From positions 1 through 64,000 of the forward strand of contig LADR01000021.1 in NCBI GenBank assembly GCA_000961655.1: a stretch of DNA of 64,000 nucleotides, given 5' to 3'. The notes beneath the pieces were generated by a model. That model did no database searches, was not told the DNA's origin, and saw only the letters and a program-made list of their open reading frames with translations. This document shows, in pieces, positions 1-8,335 of the stretch. Origin of the DNA: Desulfatitalea sp. BRH_c12. GTDB taxonomy: Bacteria > Desulfobacterota > Desulfobacteria > Desulfobacterales > Desulfosarcinaceae. Position numbers and translations under genes: made by a program. Each line of letters opens with the position of its first letter. The stretch's first letter is position 1.

Positions 1-1059
1 AGCGGGAGGGCCACGGACGAAGCCCGTGCGCCCGAGGCCGACACGCCGCACGACAGGCTGGCGGCCGCCGCAGCGGTCGTGGGTGGAAGACTCCTGAGCA
101 AGGGCACCTATTATGTTCCTACCACCAAAGAACTGGATTTCGAAATCGATCTGTCACAGCATCCCATGATGGCGCTGCAAAACACCACCCTGATCTTCGC
201 CCGTGATGGACGCATCATGCAGCATGACGCTGACACTGTCCGGAATATGTGGCCGGAAGCGAAAACAGTCGCCTACGATGACCAGCTATCGGTCGAACAG
301 ATCGTCGCGGGCATCTTCGAAGCAGTTGACGGCCGTACACCCGACACCGACGAGATCGTGTTCGACGACCAGGGCATTCTCGTGTCTGTGCGCGCAAAAT
401 GGGTCACGCCCGAAGCCGATCAACGCCGCCTGTGCATCACCCCGGTCGGCTCGCGCAACGAGCAAACACCTGAATCCATGCGCCGTTACCTGGAACAGCA
501 CGGCATCGTCATCAAGGAACTCCTGCCCGGTGGCGGAGAATCCTCCGCGGCCGACAGCGGGCGACATGCCATCAAGGACATCCTGGCCATTACCCCCACG
601 GGTCAAAAAGATTTCGTAAGCCGCTTGGCGCGCATTCTCAATTTTTCCTACGCACCCAATGTTCCGATCACTTTCACCTATGCCGGCATGTCGATCCAGG
701 CCTACGCCGATCTGATTTCGACCCAGACCGGCAACGAAATCCTCGTCGATTTCGGAGACCTCTACGGCGATACTCTCCAGGCCATCCGCCAGGGCGGCCA
801 GGTGGTGGTTCAGATCGAAGCGCAGGATGACAACGCGGCCATCATCCGTAAAATGCTCGGAGGCCTGGGTGAGACCTATGCCGAAAACCCGGCTTTCCTG
901 GCGGCGGCGCGCCCAGCCGAATTCAATACCACCATCACGGTTCCGGGCGTGATGTATGCCGGCGCAGAAAACAAACGCACGCTGATGTCCGGCGTGGAAA
1001 TGCCCCCGGCCGTCAGTGACCTGTTAAGCGCGAATGGGGTTGCTGTGGTGACGTGGTAA
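1..1059 (+). CDS. Unrecognised protein, C-terminal part (5' end outside the window)
   Basis: The reading frame is open to the left edge, so the true start lies outside the window. A GTG at 79 is an in-frame alternative start, but the residues before it (Ala-, Arg- and Asp-rich) look like a natural linker. About 350 residues are visible. I see no signal peptide, membrane segment or catalytic motif. The middle is mixed alpha/beta (for example YAGMSIQAYADLISTQTGNE). The end carries a Gly/Val-rich stretch (TVPGVMYAGAENKRTLMSG) that could be part of a beta-structured domain. The gene stops 193 bases before the following lipoprotein gene, which has a different base composition, so the two are probably not one operon. 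I do not recognise the family. Confidence 0.7.
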   Translation, partial: SGRATDEARAPEADTPHDRLAAAAAVVGGRLLSKGTYYVPTTKELDFEIDLSQHPMMALQNTTLIFARDGRIMQHDADTVRNMWPEAKTVAYDDQLSVEQIVAGIFEAVDGRTPDTDEIVFDDQGILVSVRAKWVTPEADQRRLCITPVGSRNEQTPESMRRYLEQHGIVIKELLPGGGESSAADSGRHAIKDILAITPTGQKDFVSRLARILNFSYAPNVPITFTYAGMSIQAYADLISTQTGNEILVDFGDLYGDTLQAIRQGGQVVVQIEAQDDNAAIIRKMLGGLGETYAENPAFLAAARPAEFNTTITVPGVMYAGAENKRTLMSGVEMPPAVSDLLSANGVAVVTW

Positions 1060-1252
1060 GCTGAAGTATATTGGTGATCGTGAATCTCGTTGACCAGAAC
1101 GAAATCATTGGCGAGAGTAAAGTGTTAAGGTCGGTATTCTGTCGATTTGGAACCCGCGCCTTTTGTGGGGTACAATGCGAAAGGAAATTCTTTCAATTGG
1201 CACTATTGAGACCTGCAAGCAAGCCCCGGATACAACGGCTAAAAGGAATTGG

Positions 1253-2029
1253 ATGACCATGAAGATCATGAAAGTTTTTGGAAGTCTCAGTTTAATAGGG
1301 TTTTTAGCATGGACCAGCCTATTAGGCTGCGGAGGCCAGCAGGCCAAGCACAATGAACAATTGGCGGCAGCTACACGCGAAATAGGCGAAGCCTACATGC
1401 GTCAAGGCGATTATACTGCCGCCTTGCGAGAATTGTTGGCAGCTGAACGCATGGCTCCAGACGATCCTTTTGTTCATAATGATTTAGGACTGTGCTACAT
1501 GGTCAAAAAGCGCATGCCCGTTGCGATCACCCACTTCAAAAAGGCAGTGGCGCTCAATCATAGTTACACACCAGCACGTAATAACTTAGGAGTCGCTTAC
1601 ATGACGGTGGAGGATTGGGATACAGCCATAGCCACCTTCAAAGAAATAACGAAGGATGTCCTTTACGCGACACCCCAATTTCCATTGTCGAATTTAGGCG
1701 TGGCATACTACAATAAAGGTGAATACAAGACAGCCTTAAGTTATTATAAAGAAGCATTGAAGATTCAGCCCGATTACTACCAAGCCCATCTCGGTACGGG
1801 TCGTACTTATCTTAGCATGAACCAAGGACGACTGGCTTTACGCTATCTGGAGCGTGCGGCTCAATTGTCGCCCAAAATTCCAGAAGTTCATTATTACTTA
1901 GGTGAAACCTATCTTCTGACAGGGCAAGCAGATAAAGCGAGTTTTGCATATGACACTGTGATCGATCTCGCCTCACCAGAGAGCGATTGGTATGAAAAGG
2001 CAAAAAGGCGCTTGGAGGGATTACGATAG
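1253..2029 (+). CDS. TPR-repeat lipoprotein (PilF/PilW-like)
   Basis: A 258-residue outer-membrane-type lipoprotein. The N-terminus MTMKIMKVFGSLSLIGFL leads into a lipobox, LLGC, so Cys is lipidated after cleavage. Most of the rest is tandem tetratricopeptide repeats (YMRQGDYTAALRELLAAE, LGVAYYNKGEYKTALSYY, LGETYLLTGQADKASFAY). I chose ATG 1253 because AAAGGA lies just upstream; an upstream in-frame ATG at 1163 would bury the signal peptide. PilF/PilW proteins of this build help secretin (PilQ) assembly. The pil operon, including pilQ, lies on the opposite strand just beyond, which fits, but this is inference: TPR lipoproteins are common. Its codon use is clearly more AT-rich than the flanking genes and it adjoins an inverted-repeat element and a transposase relic, so it may have been acquired. 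Confidence 0.75.
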   Translation: MTMKIMKVFGSLSLIGFLAWTSLLGCGGQQAKHNEQLAAATREIGEAYMRQGDYTAALRELLAAERMAPDDPFVHNDLGLCYMVKKRMPVAITHFKKAVALNHSYTPARNNLGVAYMTVEDWDTAIATFKEITKDVLYATPQFPLSNLGVAYYNKGEYKTALSYYKEALKIQPDYYQAHLGTGRTYLSMNQGRLALRYLERAAQLSPKIPEVHYYLGETYLLTGQADKASFAYDTVIDLASPESDWYEKAKRRLEGLR

Positions 2030-2041
2030 CGGTTTTTAGAT

Positions 2042-2051
2042 AACTACTATC
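2042..2051. repeat. Target-site duplication, left of MITE copy 1
   Basis: AACTACTATC, repeated exactly at 2165-2174 on the other side of the element. Confidence 0.65.
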
Positions 2052-2164
2052 TGGGTTATCCACTTCGGACAAGTGAGATACGGCGTGGGTGCCGCAGAAA
2101 ACCCCCGGTGATCCGGGTCAATCCCGAAAACGCCAATAGTCACTGGAGCAACTGGATAACCAAA
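2052..2164. mobile_element. MITE-like inverted-repeat element, copy 1 (113 bp)
   Basis: The left end (TGGGTTATCCACTTCGGACA, then AGTGA) and the reverse complement of the right end (TTTGGTTATCCAGTTGCTCC, then AGTGA) form imperfect terminal inverted repeats of about 25 bp. The element is flanked by an exact 10-bp direct repeat, AACTACTATC (2042-2051 and 2165-2174), as expected of a target-site duplication. No coding capacity. Copies 2 to 4 lie near 9.0, 32.3 and 38.1 kb. The transposase that mobilises it is not identifiable here. Confidence 0.7.
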
Positions 2165-2174
2165 AACTACTATC
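2165..2174. repeat. Target-site duplication, right of MITE copy 1
   Basis: AACTACTATC, identical to 2042-2051. Confidence 0.65.
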
Positions 2175-2349
2175 ATGCGACTTTGTGTAATGAACTGCAT
2201 GACGGGATGCGTTCACGCAAAGACGCGCAGCTATAGACGACAACCTTCTATTGCAACATCACCTTTATCTTCAGCACCCCGACCCCGCTGTAATTCGAAG
2301 CCCTGTGGTGAATCACCATTCGAAAAGTTAGGCGATAATACTCAATATC

Positions 2350-2477
2350 TTTTAGGATTGGGGCAGCTATCATACCTTCTGGCGTTGGCTTCAGAAAATT
2401 CGAACCTACAGGGCCGTGGTCGCGAGAACCTGGTCGACTGCATCGAGGCCGATGAGTTTTATTTGGGTGGCCAATAA
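2350..2477 (+). pseudogene. Decayed IS1595-type transposase fragment
   Basis: Two frames together give a fragment resembling the middle of an IS1595-family DDE transposase. In one frame (about 2364-2420) SYHTFWRWLQKIRTYRA matches the helix before the first catalytic Asp. After a frameshift the other frame reads ENLVDCIEADEFYLGGQ, where IEADEFYLGG is the typical first-Asp motif. A stop follows at once, and no N-terminal zinc ribbon or later catalytic residues are seen. It is therefore a remnant, not a working gene. The open frame starting at 2175 is a chance extension of it. Confidence 0.45.
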
Positions 2478-2554
2478 AGCGGCAAGCAGCTTGCGGGTGT
2501 CATGCATAATTGCTCCTGCTGCTTAATGTTTCAGCATGACTTCCTGAGCAAAGC

Positions 2555-2590
2555 AAAAACGGCGAAAGGCAATCCTGCCCTCCCGCCGTT
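2555..2590 (-). terminator. Rho-independent terminator after pilQ
   Basis: Read on the minus strand, AACGGCG (2584-2590) pairs with CGCCGTT (2558-2564) and is followed by a short T run. It sits about 40 bases past the pilQ stop. A second perfect palindrome, ACTTAG-TTAT-CTAAGT (2598-2613), lies between the stop and this hairpin. Confidence 0.65.
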
Positions 2591-2627
2591 AATATCTACT
2601 TAGTTATCTAAGTACACCCATCGATTT

Positions 2628-4970
2628 TTAATGCGACATCGCTTGTTCCAAATTGACTATACGAGGCGTAAGAAAAATCAACAACTCGTTGCTCTGCTTT
2701 ACTTTGGTAGTATTTTTGAACATCCAGCCTAACAAGGGAATGCTGGCCAGACCGGGGAATCCATCCTGACCGGTAGTTTCAGAAGACTTGATTATGCCAC
2801 CAATGACGATAGTGTCGCTGTCATTGACCAGCAGTTCGGTCTCGGCCTCGTTGGTGGCAACCGAAGGCACGCCAGCCGTAATGCCGGCCACATCGTTTTT
2901 GGTAATGTAGATCATCAGCGACACACGGTTGTCGGGCGTGACATGCGGCGTGACCTCCAACAGCAGGTCAATATTCTTGAATTTGACCGAAGAACCGCCC
3001 GAGGAGTCGCGCTCGAGGTAGGGATACTCCACACCCTGCTTGATTTTGGCTTTTTTGTTGTCGAGCGTCAGAATTTTCGGGGAAGAGAGAATTCGTCCTT
3101 CGCCTTTTGTTTCAAGAGCATTGAGCCTGGCTTCGAGGGCCCATGGAAGACCGGTTAACCGCGAAAAATTAATACCAATCGAAGAACCACCCTGCGATGG
3201 AAAATTCATGGACATATCACCGCTGCCGATAACACTCCCGAAACTATCGGGCCCCAGGTCGAGATTCCAGGCGACCCCCAGTTCTCTAGAAAAGTTACTG
3301 TTCACCTCCACCACGCGCGCTTCGATGACCACCTGCGAGGTGACCTTGTCGATTCGGCGCACAATACTTTCGGCCTGCCGGACAACTTCTGCGGTATCGT
3401 TAATGATGATCTGGTTGTTCTTCGCATCCACACTCACGCTGCCACGGTCCTTGGTCAGGATCTTGTCCAAATGCGGTTTGACTTCGGTAGCGGCATTGGA
3501 GTAGCTGATCGGAATGTAACGTGTCACCAGCGGCTCCAAGGCTTTGACCTCTTCACGCGCTTTGCGGTAGGCTTCCAATTTGGCCTTGCGCAGGTCGTCC
3601 TCTTTCTTCAAAGTTTCCAGAGTGGCAATGCGCACGATGTCGCCTTCCTGAGCCATACCCAACTGGTTCATGCGCAGAACCAGGTCGAGCACCTGATCAT
3701 AAGGCACCGGTTTGTCCAGCGTCATGGTCACCTTGCCGGTCACATTCTTGTCAATGGCGAAGTTTTTACCGCTCACTTCGCGCAGGATGCGGAAGACATT
3801 TTTGATATCTGTTTCATAAAAATCCAAGGCGATCTTTTCGCCGGTGAAGTTTTTGCGCCGCGGCCCCAGCATCGCCCGCAATTCGGAATCCTCGGCCTGG
3901 GCGGCTTCAGCAAACGCTTCCATGTTCGACATGGCCGGCGCCGGAGCATTCAAATCAGCCGCAGCTGCCACCGGGGCGGATTTCTCCGTGCCGAGTTGCG
4001 CGGGTGCGGCCTCGTTGTCGGTTCCACTGGCAATGCGTTTCCATGCCGGCAAATCGGCCTGCTCCATAGGTTTGGGCGGAATGCTCGAAGGTTCAAAATG
4101 AACGAGCAGCAGGTTGCCGGCCTGCTCGGCCATATAAGGAACGGCTTCGCGCAATTCGATGCCGATCACCGATTCATTCTTATTTTTGACCGGCTGGACG
4201 GGGAGGACCCGATCGACGGCACTGTTGAAGCGCGTAGTGATCAGCGGCCGCAGATGATACGAAGGAATGCGGGTGTCGTACATACGAATTTCGAGCTGCT
4301 TGGGCGAAAGCTTGTGAATCCGGAAATCGACCTTGTCGGTGGTGGCCACCGAAAGGGTCGAACGGCCGTTTTCCTCGCTTAAAAAATCGATCTTGTTTAC
4401 CCAGCGGACTTCGCCACTGGGGGAAGCTGCCCGCGCGGGCTCTTGACTGGCAGCTGGCGCAGTCGGAGCGGGAGGCGGGCTATCTTCAGCGTTAACCGCT
4501 GGAACGGCCGCCTTAGAAGGTATAGCGTCCGAACGCTTCACAAAAGTCACTTTGACTGAATTGCCCTCATTGACGGCTGTGTAGGCGCTATCGGCCACCA
4601 ATTGGATCTCGACACGGGCAGTGCGCTCGCCATTACCCTGGCGGGTGGTGATCCCCCCGATTACACCGTTATCCGACGGCTGGGACACTTGGGCCTGATC
4701 GGCTGTGGTTTCAGGAAAATAAAGCACCACCGCAGGCGGATCGGGTTGTTTCAAGGAGGAGAAAGTCAGCGGAGCGTCGGCCGCGATGGTGACTACCGCC
4801 CCATCCGAATTTTCGAAGGCCGTCACCGATGTGATCGCCGCCATCGCAGACGAATCTCCCGGCTGGACGGACTGTTCGGTAACAGGCTGGGATGCACAGC
4901 TGAAAAGCAGGGCTATCAAGCCAACCATTGTCAGGGTCCGTATCGCACTATTCGCACTCTTTGTTCTCAT
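2628..4970 (-). CDS. pilQ: Type IV pilus secretin PilQ
   Basis: A 780-residue outer-membrane secretin through which the type IV pilus passes. The order is: hydrophobic N-terminus with a lipobox-like LLFSCAS; an AMIN-type beta region (about 35-310, cell-wall binding); an acidic/Pro-Ala linker; an STN/secretin N0 domain (about 375-445, IALDFYETDIKNVFRIL); an N1 domain (about 485-550, VSVDAKNNQIIINDTAEVV); and the C-terminal secretin barrel (about 555-780) ending LLIFLTPRIVN. I start it at ATG 4970, not at the upstream in-frame ATG. GGAG precedes it by 8 bases inside the end of pilP, leaving one base between the two genes. It is the last gene of the pil operon, followed by a terminator. Confidence 0.95.
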   Translation of the reverse strand: MRTKSANSAIRTLTMVGLIALLFSCASQPVTEQSVQPGDSSAMAAITSVTAFENSDGAVVTIAADAPLTFSSLKQPDPPAVVLYFPETTADQAQVSQPSDNGVIGGITTRQGNGERTARVEIQLVADSAYTAVNEGNSVKVTFVKRSDAIPSKAAVPAVNAEDSPPPAPTAPAASQEPARAASPSGEVRWVNKIDFLSEENGRSTLSVATTDKVDFRIHKLSPKQLEIRMYDTRIPSYHLRPLITTRFNSAVDRVLPVQPVKNKNESVIGIELREAVPYMAEQAGNLLLVHFEPSSIPPKPMEQADLPAWKRIASGTDNEAAPAQLGTEKSAPVAAAADLNAPAPAMSNMEAFAEAAQAEDSELRAMLGPRRKNFTGEKIALDFYETDIKNVFRILREVSGKNFAIDKNVTGKVTMTLDKPVPYDQVLDLVLRMNQLGMAQEGDIVRIATLETLKKEDDLRKAKLEAYRKAREEVKALEPLVTRYIPISYSNAATEVKPHLDKILTKDRGSVSVDAKNNQIIINDTAEVVRQAESIVRRIDKVTSQVVIEARVVEVNSNFSRELGVAWNLDLGPDSFGSVIGSGDMSMNFPSQGGSSIGINFSRLTGLPWALEARLNALETKGEGRILSSPKILTLDNKKAKIKQGVEYPYLERDSSGGSSVKFKNIDLLLEVTPHVTPDNRVSLMIYITKNDVAGITAGVPSVATNEAETELLVNDSDTIVIGGIIKSSETTGQDGFPGLASIPLLGWMFKNTTKVKQSNELLIFLTPRIVNLEQAMSH

Positions 4971-4971
4971 C

Positions 4972-5835
4972 TTACAGCTCTCCAGCAGGTTTCTGAAGTT
5001 TAAGCTCGGCGCTTTGAATTTTGAGCTCTCCCATGACATCTTCAATTTCCTCTTCGACAACTATGCGATCGTTAGTGATCTCGACCACGCGACCCGAATT
5101 CAGTCCAATATAGACGCCGTTTTGAACCACATACCCCTTGCCGGTGGCATCTTCCACCAAGGCGCGATTACCGCTGGGCGCCCTGATGACAGCGGTGACT
5201 TTCAACTGGCTGAGAGCCACCCGCTCCAGGGGAGTTTGGGGCGCACGCTTTTCGCGCTTGCCTTTGGAAGACCTTTTCAACTCGGCGGGCTGTTCACTGA
5301 ACAATGGCGCAAACGGATTGATCCGCCCCGAAGGATCATATGAACCCTGAAGCAGCAAGGACTCCTTCACCAATGCGGAGGTTTTCAAAAGATCTGCAGC
5401 CCCATCTATGGTAGGCACTACCGGAGCCGGGTTATCAATGGCACCGGCCTGCTCACCAGAGAGCGCTGCTCCCGGAACCGCTATCGCATCAGGCATTTCT
5501 TCGGTTGCGGCAGCAGGCTCTGACAAAGACGCAAGCGTCTTCCCCTCCAAGGAGAGAACCGTATTCTCAGGCGCCACCTCGTCCTTCATCACCGGCACAG
5601 CCGTTGGTAACATGTCGGCAGATTTCGTTTCGGCCAATTCCGGTGCGGTTTCAGGAACATCGGAATTCTGAACCGCAGCCACCGCGGGCACAACCGTCGA
5701 AGCCGCTGGAATGGCAATTTTTTTGCTGACCGATTTGGACGGCGCGGGCGCTGGAGCATCTTTTCCGCATGCGGACGTGCCCACCAGCATCAGAACCAAG
5801 GTAGTCTGTAGTAAAAATATCCGTAGCCTAGTCAT
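4972..5835 (-). CDS. pilP: Type IV pilus assembly lipoprotein PilP
   Basis: Inner-membrane lipoprotein that links the PilNO platform to the PilQ secretin. It has a signal sequence with lipobox LVGTSAC, then a long Ala/Pro/Val/Glu-rich disordered linker (to about residue 165), then the conserved PilP beta domain (FAPLF...PLERVALSQLKVTAVI, ending with a GYVVQNGVYIGLNSGRV-type strand). At 287 residues it is longer than the usual 170-180 because of the linker. ATG 5835 has GGAG just upstream; a GTG four codons earlier (5847) is the alternative. Ten to twenty bases separate it from pilO. Confidence 0.9.
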   Translation of the reverse strand: MTRLRIFLLQTTLVLMLVGTSACGKDAPAPAPSKSVSKKIAIPAASTVVPAVAAVQNSDVPETAPELAETKSADMLPTAVPVMKDEVAPENTVLSLEGKTLASLSEPAAATEEMPDAIAVPGAALSGEQAGAIDNPAPVVPTIDGAADLLKTSALVKESLLLQGSYDPSGRINPFAPLFSEQPAELKRSSKGKREKRAPQTPLERVALSQLKVTAVIRAPSGNRALVEDATGKGYVVQNGVYIGLNSGRVVEITNDRIVVEEEIEDVMGELKIQSAELKLQKPAGEL

Positions 5836-5856
5836 CTTCTCCGTCACCTATCGTAG

Positions 5857-6495
5857 TTATTTTTTCTTTTTACCCTTTTTCACAGCGCGGGCGGGAGTCG
5901 ATTCAATAAACTTGTAGGTCACCGCCTGGCAAGCTGTCGTTAAGCTTTCAGGGCTGCCTTTCTGCGATTGCGGCGTCATTTTCATATCCCTAATGTTGAC
6001 GATACGCGGCAGGTTAGCCACTTTGTCGAAAAACACCGCCACCTGATGGTACGACCCGCTCACATTGATATTGACGGGTATTTCGGCATAAAAATCCTTT
6101 TTTACTTCCGGTTTGGGCTGAAAAAGCAAAAATTCCAACCCGGCATCCTTGCCGGCTTGAGATATACCGGCCAACAAAGATGGAATTTCTTCTTTTTCGG
6201 GCAAAGCGCGCATCACTGTACGATACTCGGCTTCTTTCTTTTTCATTTTGGCGCGCCAGTCGTTAAGTTCAGCGGCATTCTTCTTGGCTTTTTGCAGCTC
6301 TTGCTGAACGGCTGCCAATTGTTTGCCGAGGGCGTCGATTTCAACATGTTTCGGCCAAAGGAGAAAATAGACCACCAGGCCGATGAGCACCACCAGCACG
6401 CCTGCGTATAAACCGATCCGCTGGGGTCTGCTCAACTCTTCCATTTTTTCGAATAAAGGCGCCAAGGCGCTGGTCGACGCATTGCCTTTTTTCAT
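5857..6495 (-). CDS. pilO: Type IV pilus inner-membrane protein PilO
   Basis: Bitopic protein that pairs with PilN in the alignment complex. A short cytoplasmic tail is followed by one membrane helix (about 26-48, IGLYAGVLVVLIGLVVYFLL), a coiled coil (about 52-95) and a periplasmic ferredoxin-like fold (LEFLLFQPKPEV... EIPVNINVSGSYHQVAVFF), a classic PilO signature. Its ATG overlaps the pilN stop codon by four bases (ATGA), indicating translational coupling. The tail is very basic (KKGKKKK). Confidence 0.93.
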   Translation of the reverse strand: MKKGNASTSALAPLFEKMEELSRPQRIGLYAGVLVVLIGLVVYFLLWPKHVEIDALGKQLAAVQQELQKAKKNAAELNDWRAKMKKKEAEYRTVMRALPEKEEIPSLLAGISQAGKDAGLEFLLFQPKPEVKKDFYAEIPVNINVSGSYHQVAVFFDKVANLPRIVNIRDMKMTPQSQKGSPESLTTACQAVTYKFIESTPARAVKKGKKKK

Positions 6496-7076
6496 TTGTT
6501 TTTACCTTCAGCCGTTTCCGCCGGTATCGGCTTTTTCTCAAAATTTACATTAAACTGTTTCAAGCTCAGGTTTTCTTTCCCCTGCATTTTGTAATGCTTG
6601 ATATCGAAAAGCCGTACATTTTGAAACCTATCGCCTTTTTCGATGCGCGTCATGTAATCGGCCACCGTTTGGTTGTCGATGGCGATCCCGCTCACTTTTA
6701 TTGCGGCGCCCTTCTCCTCGAGCTGGGTGTACCACATGCGTTTTTCGACCAGCAGGTTGTAAATGCTGTCCAAGTTCTGGACCGGTGCCTTGCGATCCCT
6801 TTCCAATGAATCGATGACTTCGATCTTCTTCTCCAAGGTGGCCAAATTCTTTTTGATTTCGTCAATCTCTTTATTGATGGCCTGATACTTGGCGACCTGC
6901 TCCCTGGTGCTGCTGATATCACTCTTCAACTTATCGATGCGGTTATTCAAAATCGTATTGTACCAGAATACCGCCAAGCAAACGAAAATGATCGATCCGA
7001 TGAATACATTCACCTGGTAGCGAATGTTTTCTTTCTTACGGGCGGCCCGATAGGGAAGTAAATTTATGCGTATCAT
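6492..7076 (-). CDS. pilN: Type IV pilus inner-membrane protein PilN
   Basis: The 194-residue partner of PilO. It opens with MIRINLLPYR, the cytoplasmic motif that docks onto PilM, followed by one membrane helix (about 24-44), a coiled coil (about 47-100) and a small periplasmic domain with YTQLEEKGAAIKVSGIAID. Start and stop overlap neighbouring genes by four bases on both sides (pilM upstream, pilO downstream), so the operon is translationally coupled. Confidence 0.93.
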   Translation of the reverse strand: MIRINLLPYRAARKKENIRYQVNVFIGSIIFVCLAVFWYNTILNNRIDKLKSDISSTREQVAKYQAINKEIDEIKKNLATLEKKIEVIDSLERDRKAPVQNLDSIYNLLVEKRMWYTQLEEKGAAIKVSGIAIDNQTVADYMTRIEKGDRFQNVRLFDIKHYKMQGKENLSLKQFNVNFEKKPIPAETAEGKNK

Positions 7077-8128
7077 TTGTCATCCACTTTGCGAGTGGCC
7101 AACCCCATGCATATGGAAGCCTGGGGGGCAATTTGCTCCAAATATTGCGTGTCGAATTTTTCGTTATCCACAAAAAAGCGCTGGAACGGATTGATCGTGC
7201 TCACTTCGGCCGATGTTTCCACGGCCAGCAGCTGACGCAGTTCCTGAATGTTGCCGCCACCGCCACTCAAAACGATCTTTTTGACTTGATCCTCGGGGTA
7301 GGTGGAGTAGAAAAAGTCGAGCGCACGCCGGATCTCGGTACACCAGTCCGTCACCACCGAAGAGATGATGTCCGACAGGGACTCAGGCGGTATTCTGTCG
7401 CTGCCTTCACCAAACTTGATGGCCTCGGCTTCTTCGATGGTGCAATCGACTAAATTAGCGATTTTCTGGTTGATCTGTCCGCATCCGAGAGAAACATCGC
7501 GCATAAATACCGAAGTACTGCCTTTAAGAATGTTCAAAGACGTTTTGCTGGCGCCAATGTCGATCAATGCGACATTTTCCTGCGCAGAGGGTTCGTAATT
7601 GAGGTCGAAAATATTTTGCAATGCAAAGGCGTCCACATCGATGATGCGCGGGTCCAGGCCGGCCAGCTCCGCCAAACTCACATAGTCGCTGACCATCTCC
7701 TTTTTAGCGGCTACCAGCAATACGTTCATCTGGTTGGCATTGATATCGTTTTCACCGAGAATCTGAAAGTCCAGGTTGACATCGTTGATGTCGAATGGAA
7801 TGTACTGCTCTGCTTCGAAGTGAATGGAATCTTGAAGTTGCGCCTCCGTAGTGCTCTGCACGCTGATTTTTTTGACGATCACGGAGTATCCGCCGATGGA
7901 TATGGCCACATTGCGGTTCTTTATACCATAAGTTTTAAACAATCCGCGCAGCATATCGGCGACTGCTTCGGGATCCTTAATCGCCCCATCCTCAATCAGC
8001 CCCGGCGCAATGTCTACCATTCCAAACTTAGACAGGGTAAACCCTTTTTTGCTTTCGACGATTTCGGCGGCCTTGATGGATTTGGAGCCGATATCCAGCC
8101 CTACCAATTGATTCTTGGTACCAAACAT
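7073..8128 (-). CDS. pilM: Type IV pilus actin-like ATPase PilM
   Basis: Cytoplasmic FtsA/actin-like ATPase (351 residues) that binds the PilN N-terminus. The ASKHA signatures are VGLDIGSKSIKAAEI near the start (phosphate 1), VALIDIGASKTSLNIL (phosphate 2, about residue 190) and IVLSGGGGNI (adenosine motif, about 290). I start it at ATG 8128 with GAGAG about 10 bases upstream; a TTG two codons earlier is in frame but less likely. Its TGA overlaps the pilN ATG. It is the first pilus gene of the operon, preceded by a small HTH gene. Confidence 0.95.
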   Translation of the reverse strand: MFGTKNQLVGLDIGSKSIKAAEIVESKKGFTLSKFGMVDIAPGLIEDGAIKDPEAVADMLRGLFKTYGIKNRNVAISIGGYSVIVKKISVQSTTEAQLQDSIHFEAEQYIPFDINDVNLDFQILGENDINANQMNVLLVAAKKEMVSDYVSLAELAGLDPRIIDVDAFALQNIFDLNYEPSAQENVALIDIGASKTSLNILKGSTSVFMRDVSLGCGQINQKIANLVDCTIEEAEAIKFGEGSDRIPPESLSDIISSVVTDWCTEIRRALDFFYSTYPEDQVKKIVLSGGGGNIQELRQLLAVETSAEVSTINPFQRFFVDNEKFDTQYLEQIAPQASICMGLATRKVDDK

Positions 8129-8137
8129 AGTCAACTC

Positions 8138-8335
8138 TCATTCGCTGAAGATTTTTTTTGCGTCCGATAAGCTATATCCAAGGGCCAAGAGGATCTTCCG
8201 CTTGGTCTCCATGCGGCATGGCATTCCCTGCTCGATACGCGTGATCGTAATCGGTGAAACATTGGCTTCCCTGGCGAGTTCGGATTTGCTCATCAAAAGA
8301 GATTCGCGGACTTTTTTGAGTGTATTCTTCGCCAT
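8138..8335 (-). CDS. Small helix-turn-helix protein heading the pil operon
   Basis: A 65-residue protein that is essentially one Xre/Cro-type HTH: SKSELAREANVSPITITRIE places the two helices at about residues 17-35. The ATG at 8335 is chosen because the HTH begins soon after; longer in-frame starts up to 8440 add only a basic, poorly folded stretch. It ends nine bases before the pilM start, so it is co-transcribed. Similar tiny HTH genes are often found just ahead of pilM in related bacteria. Autoregulation of the pil operon is a reasonable inference but is not shown by the sequence. Confidence 0.8.
   Translation of the reverse strand: MAKNTLKKVRESLLMSKSELAREANVSPITITRIEQGMPCRMETKRKILLALGYSLSDAKKIFSE

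Noticed and set aside
2175-2477. Open frame of 100 codons starting at 2175
   Set aside because: No ribosome-binding site and no fold before the last 15 residues. Only the transposase-like end is meaningful, and it needs a frameshift, so it is listed as a pseudogene fragment.
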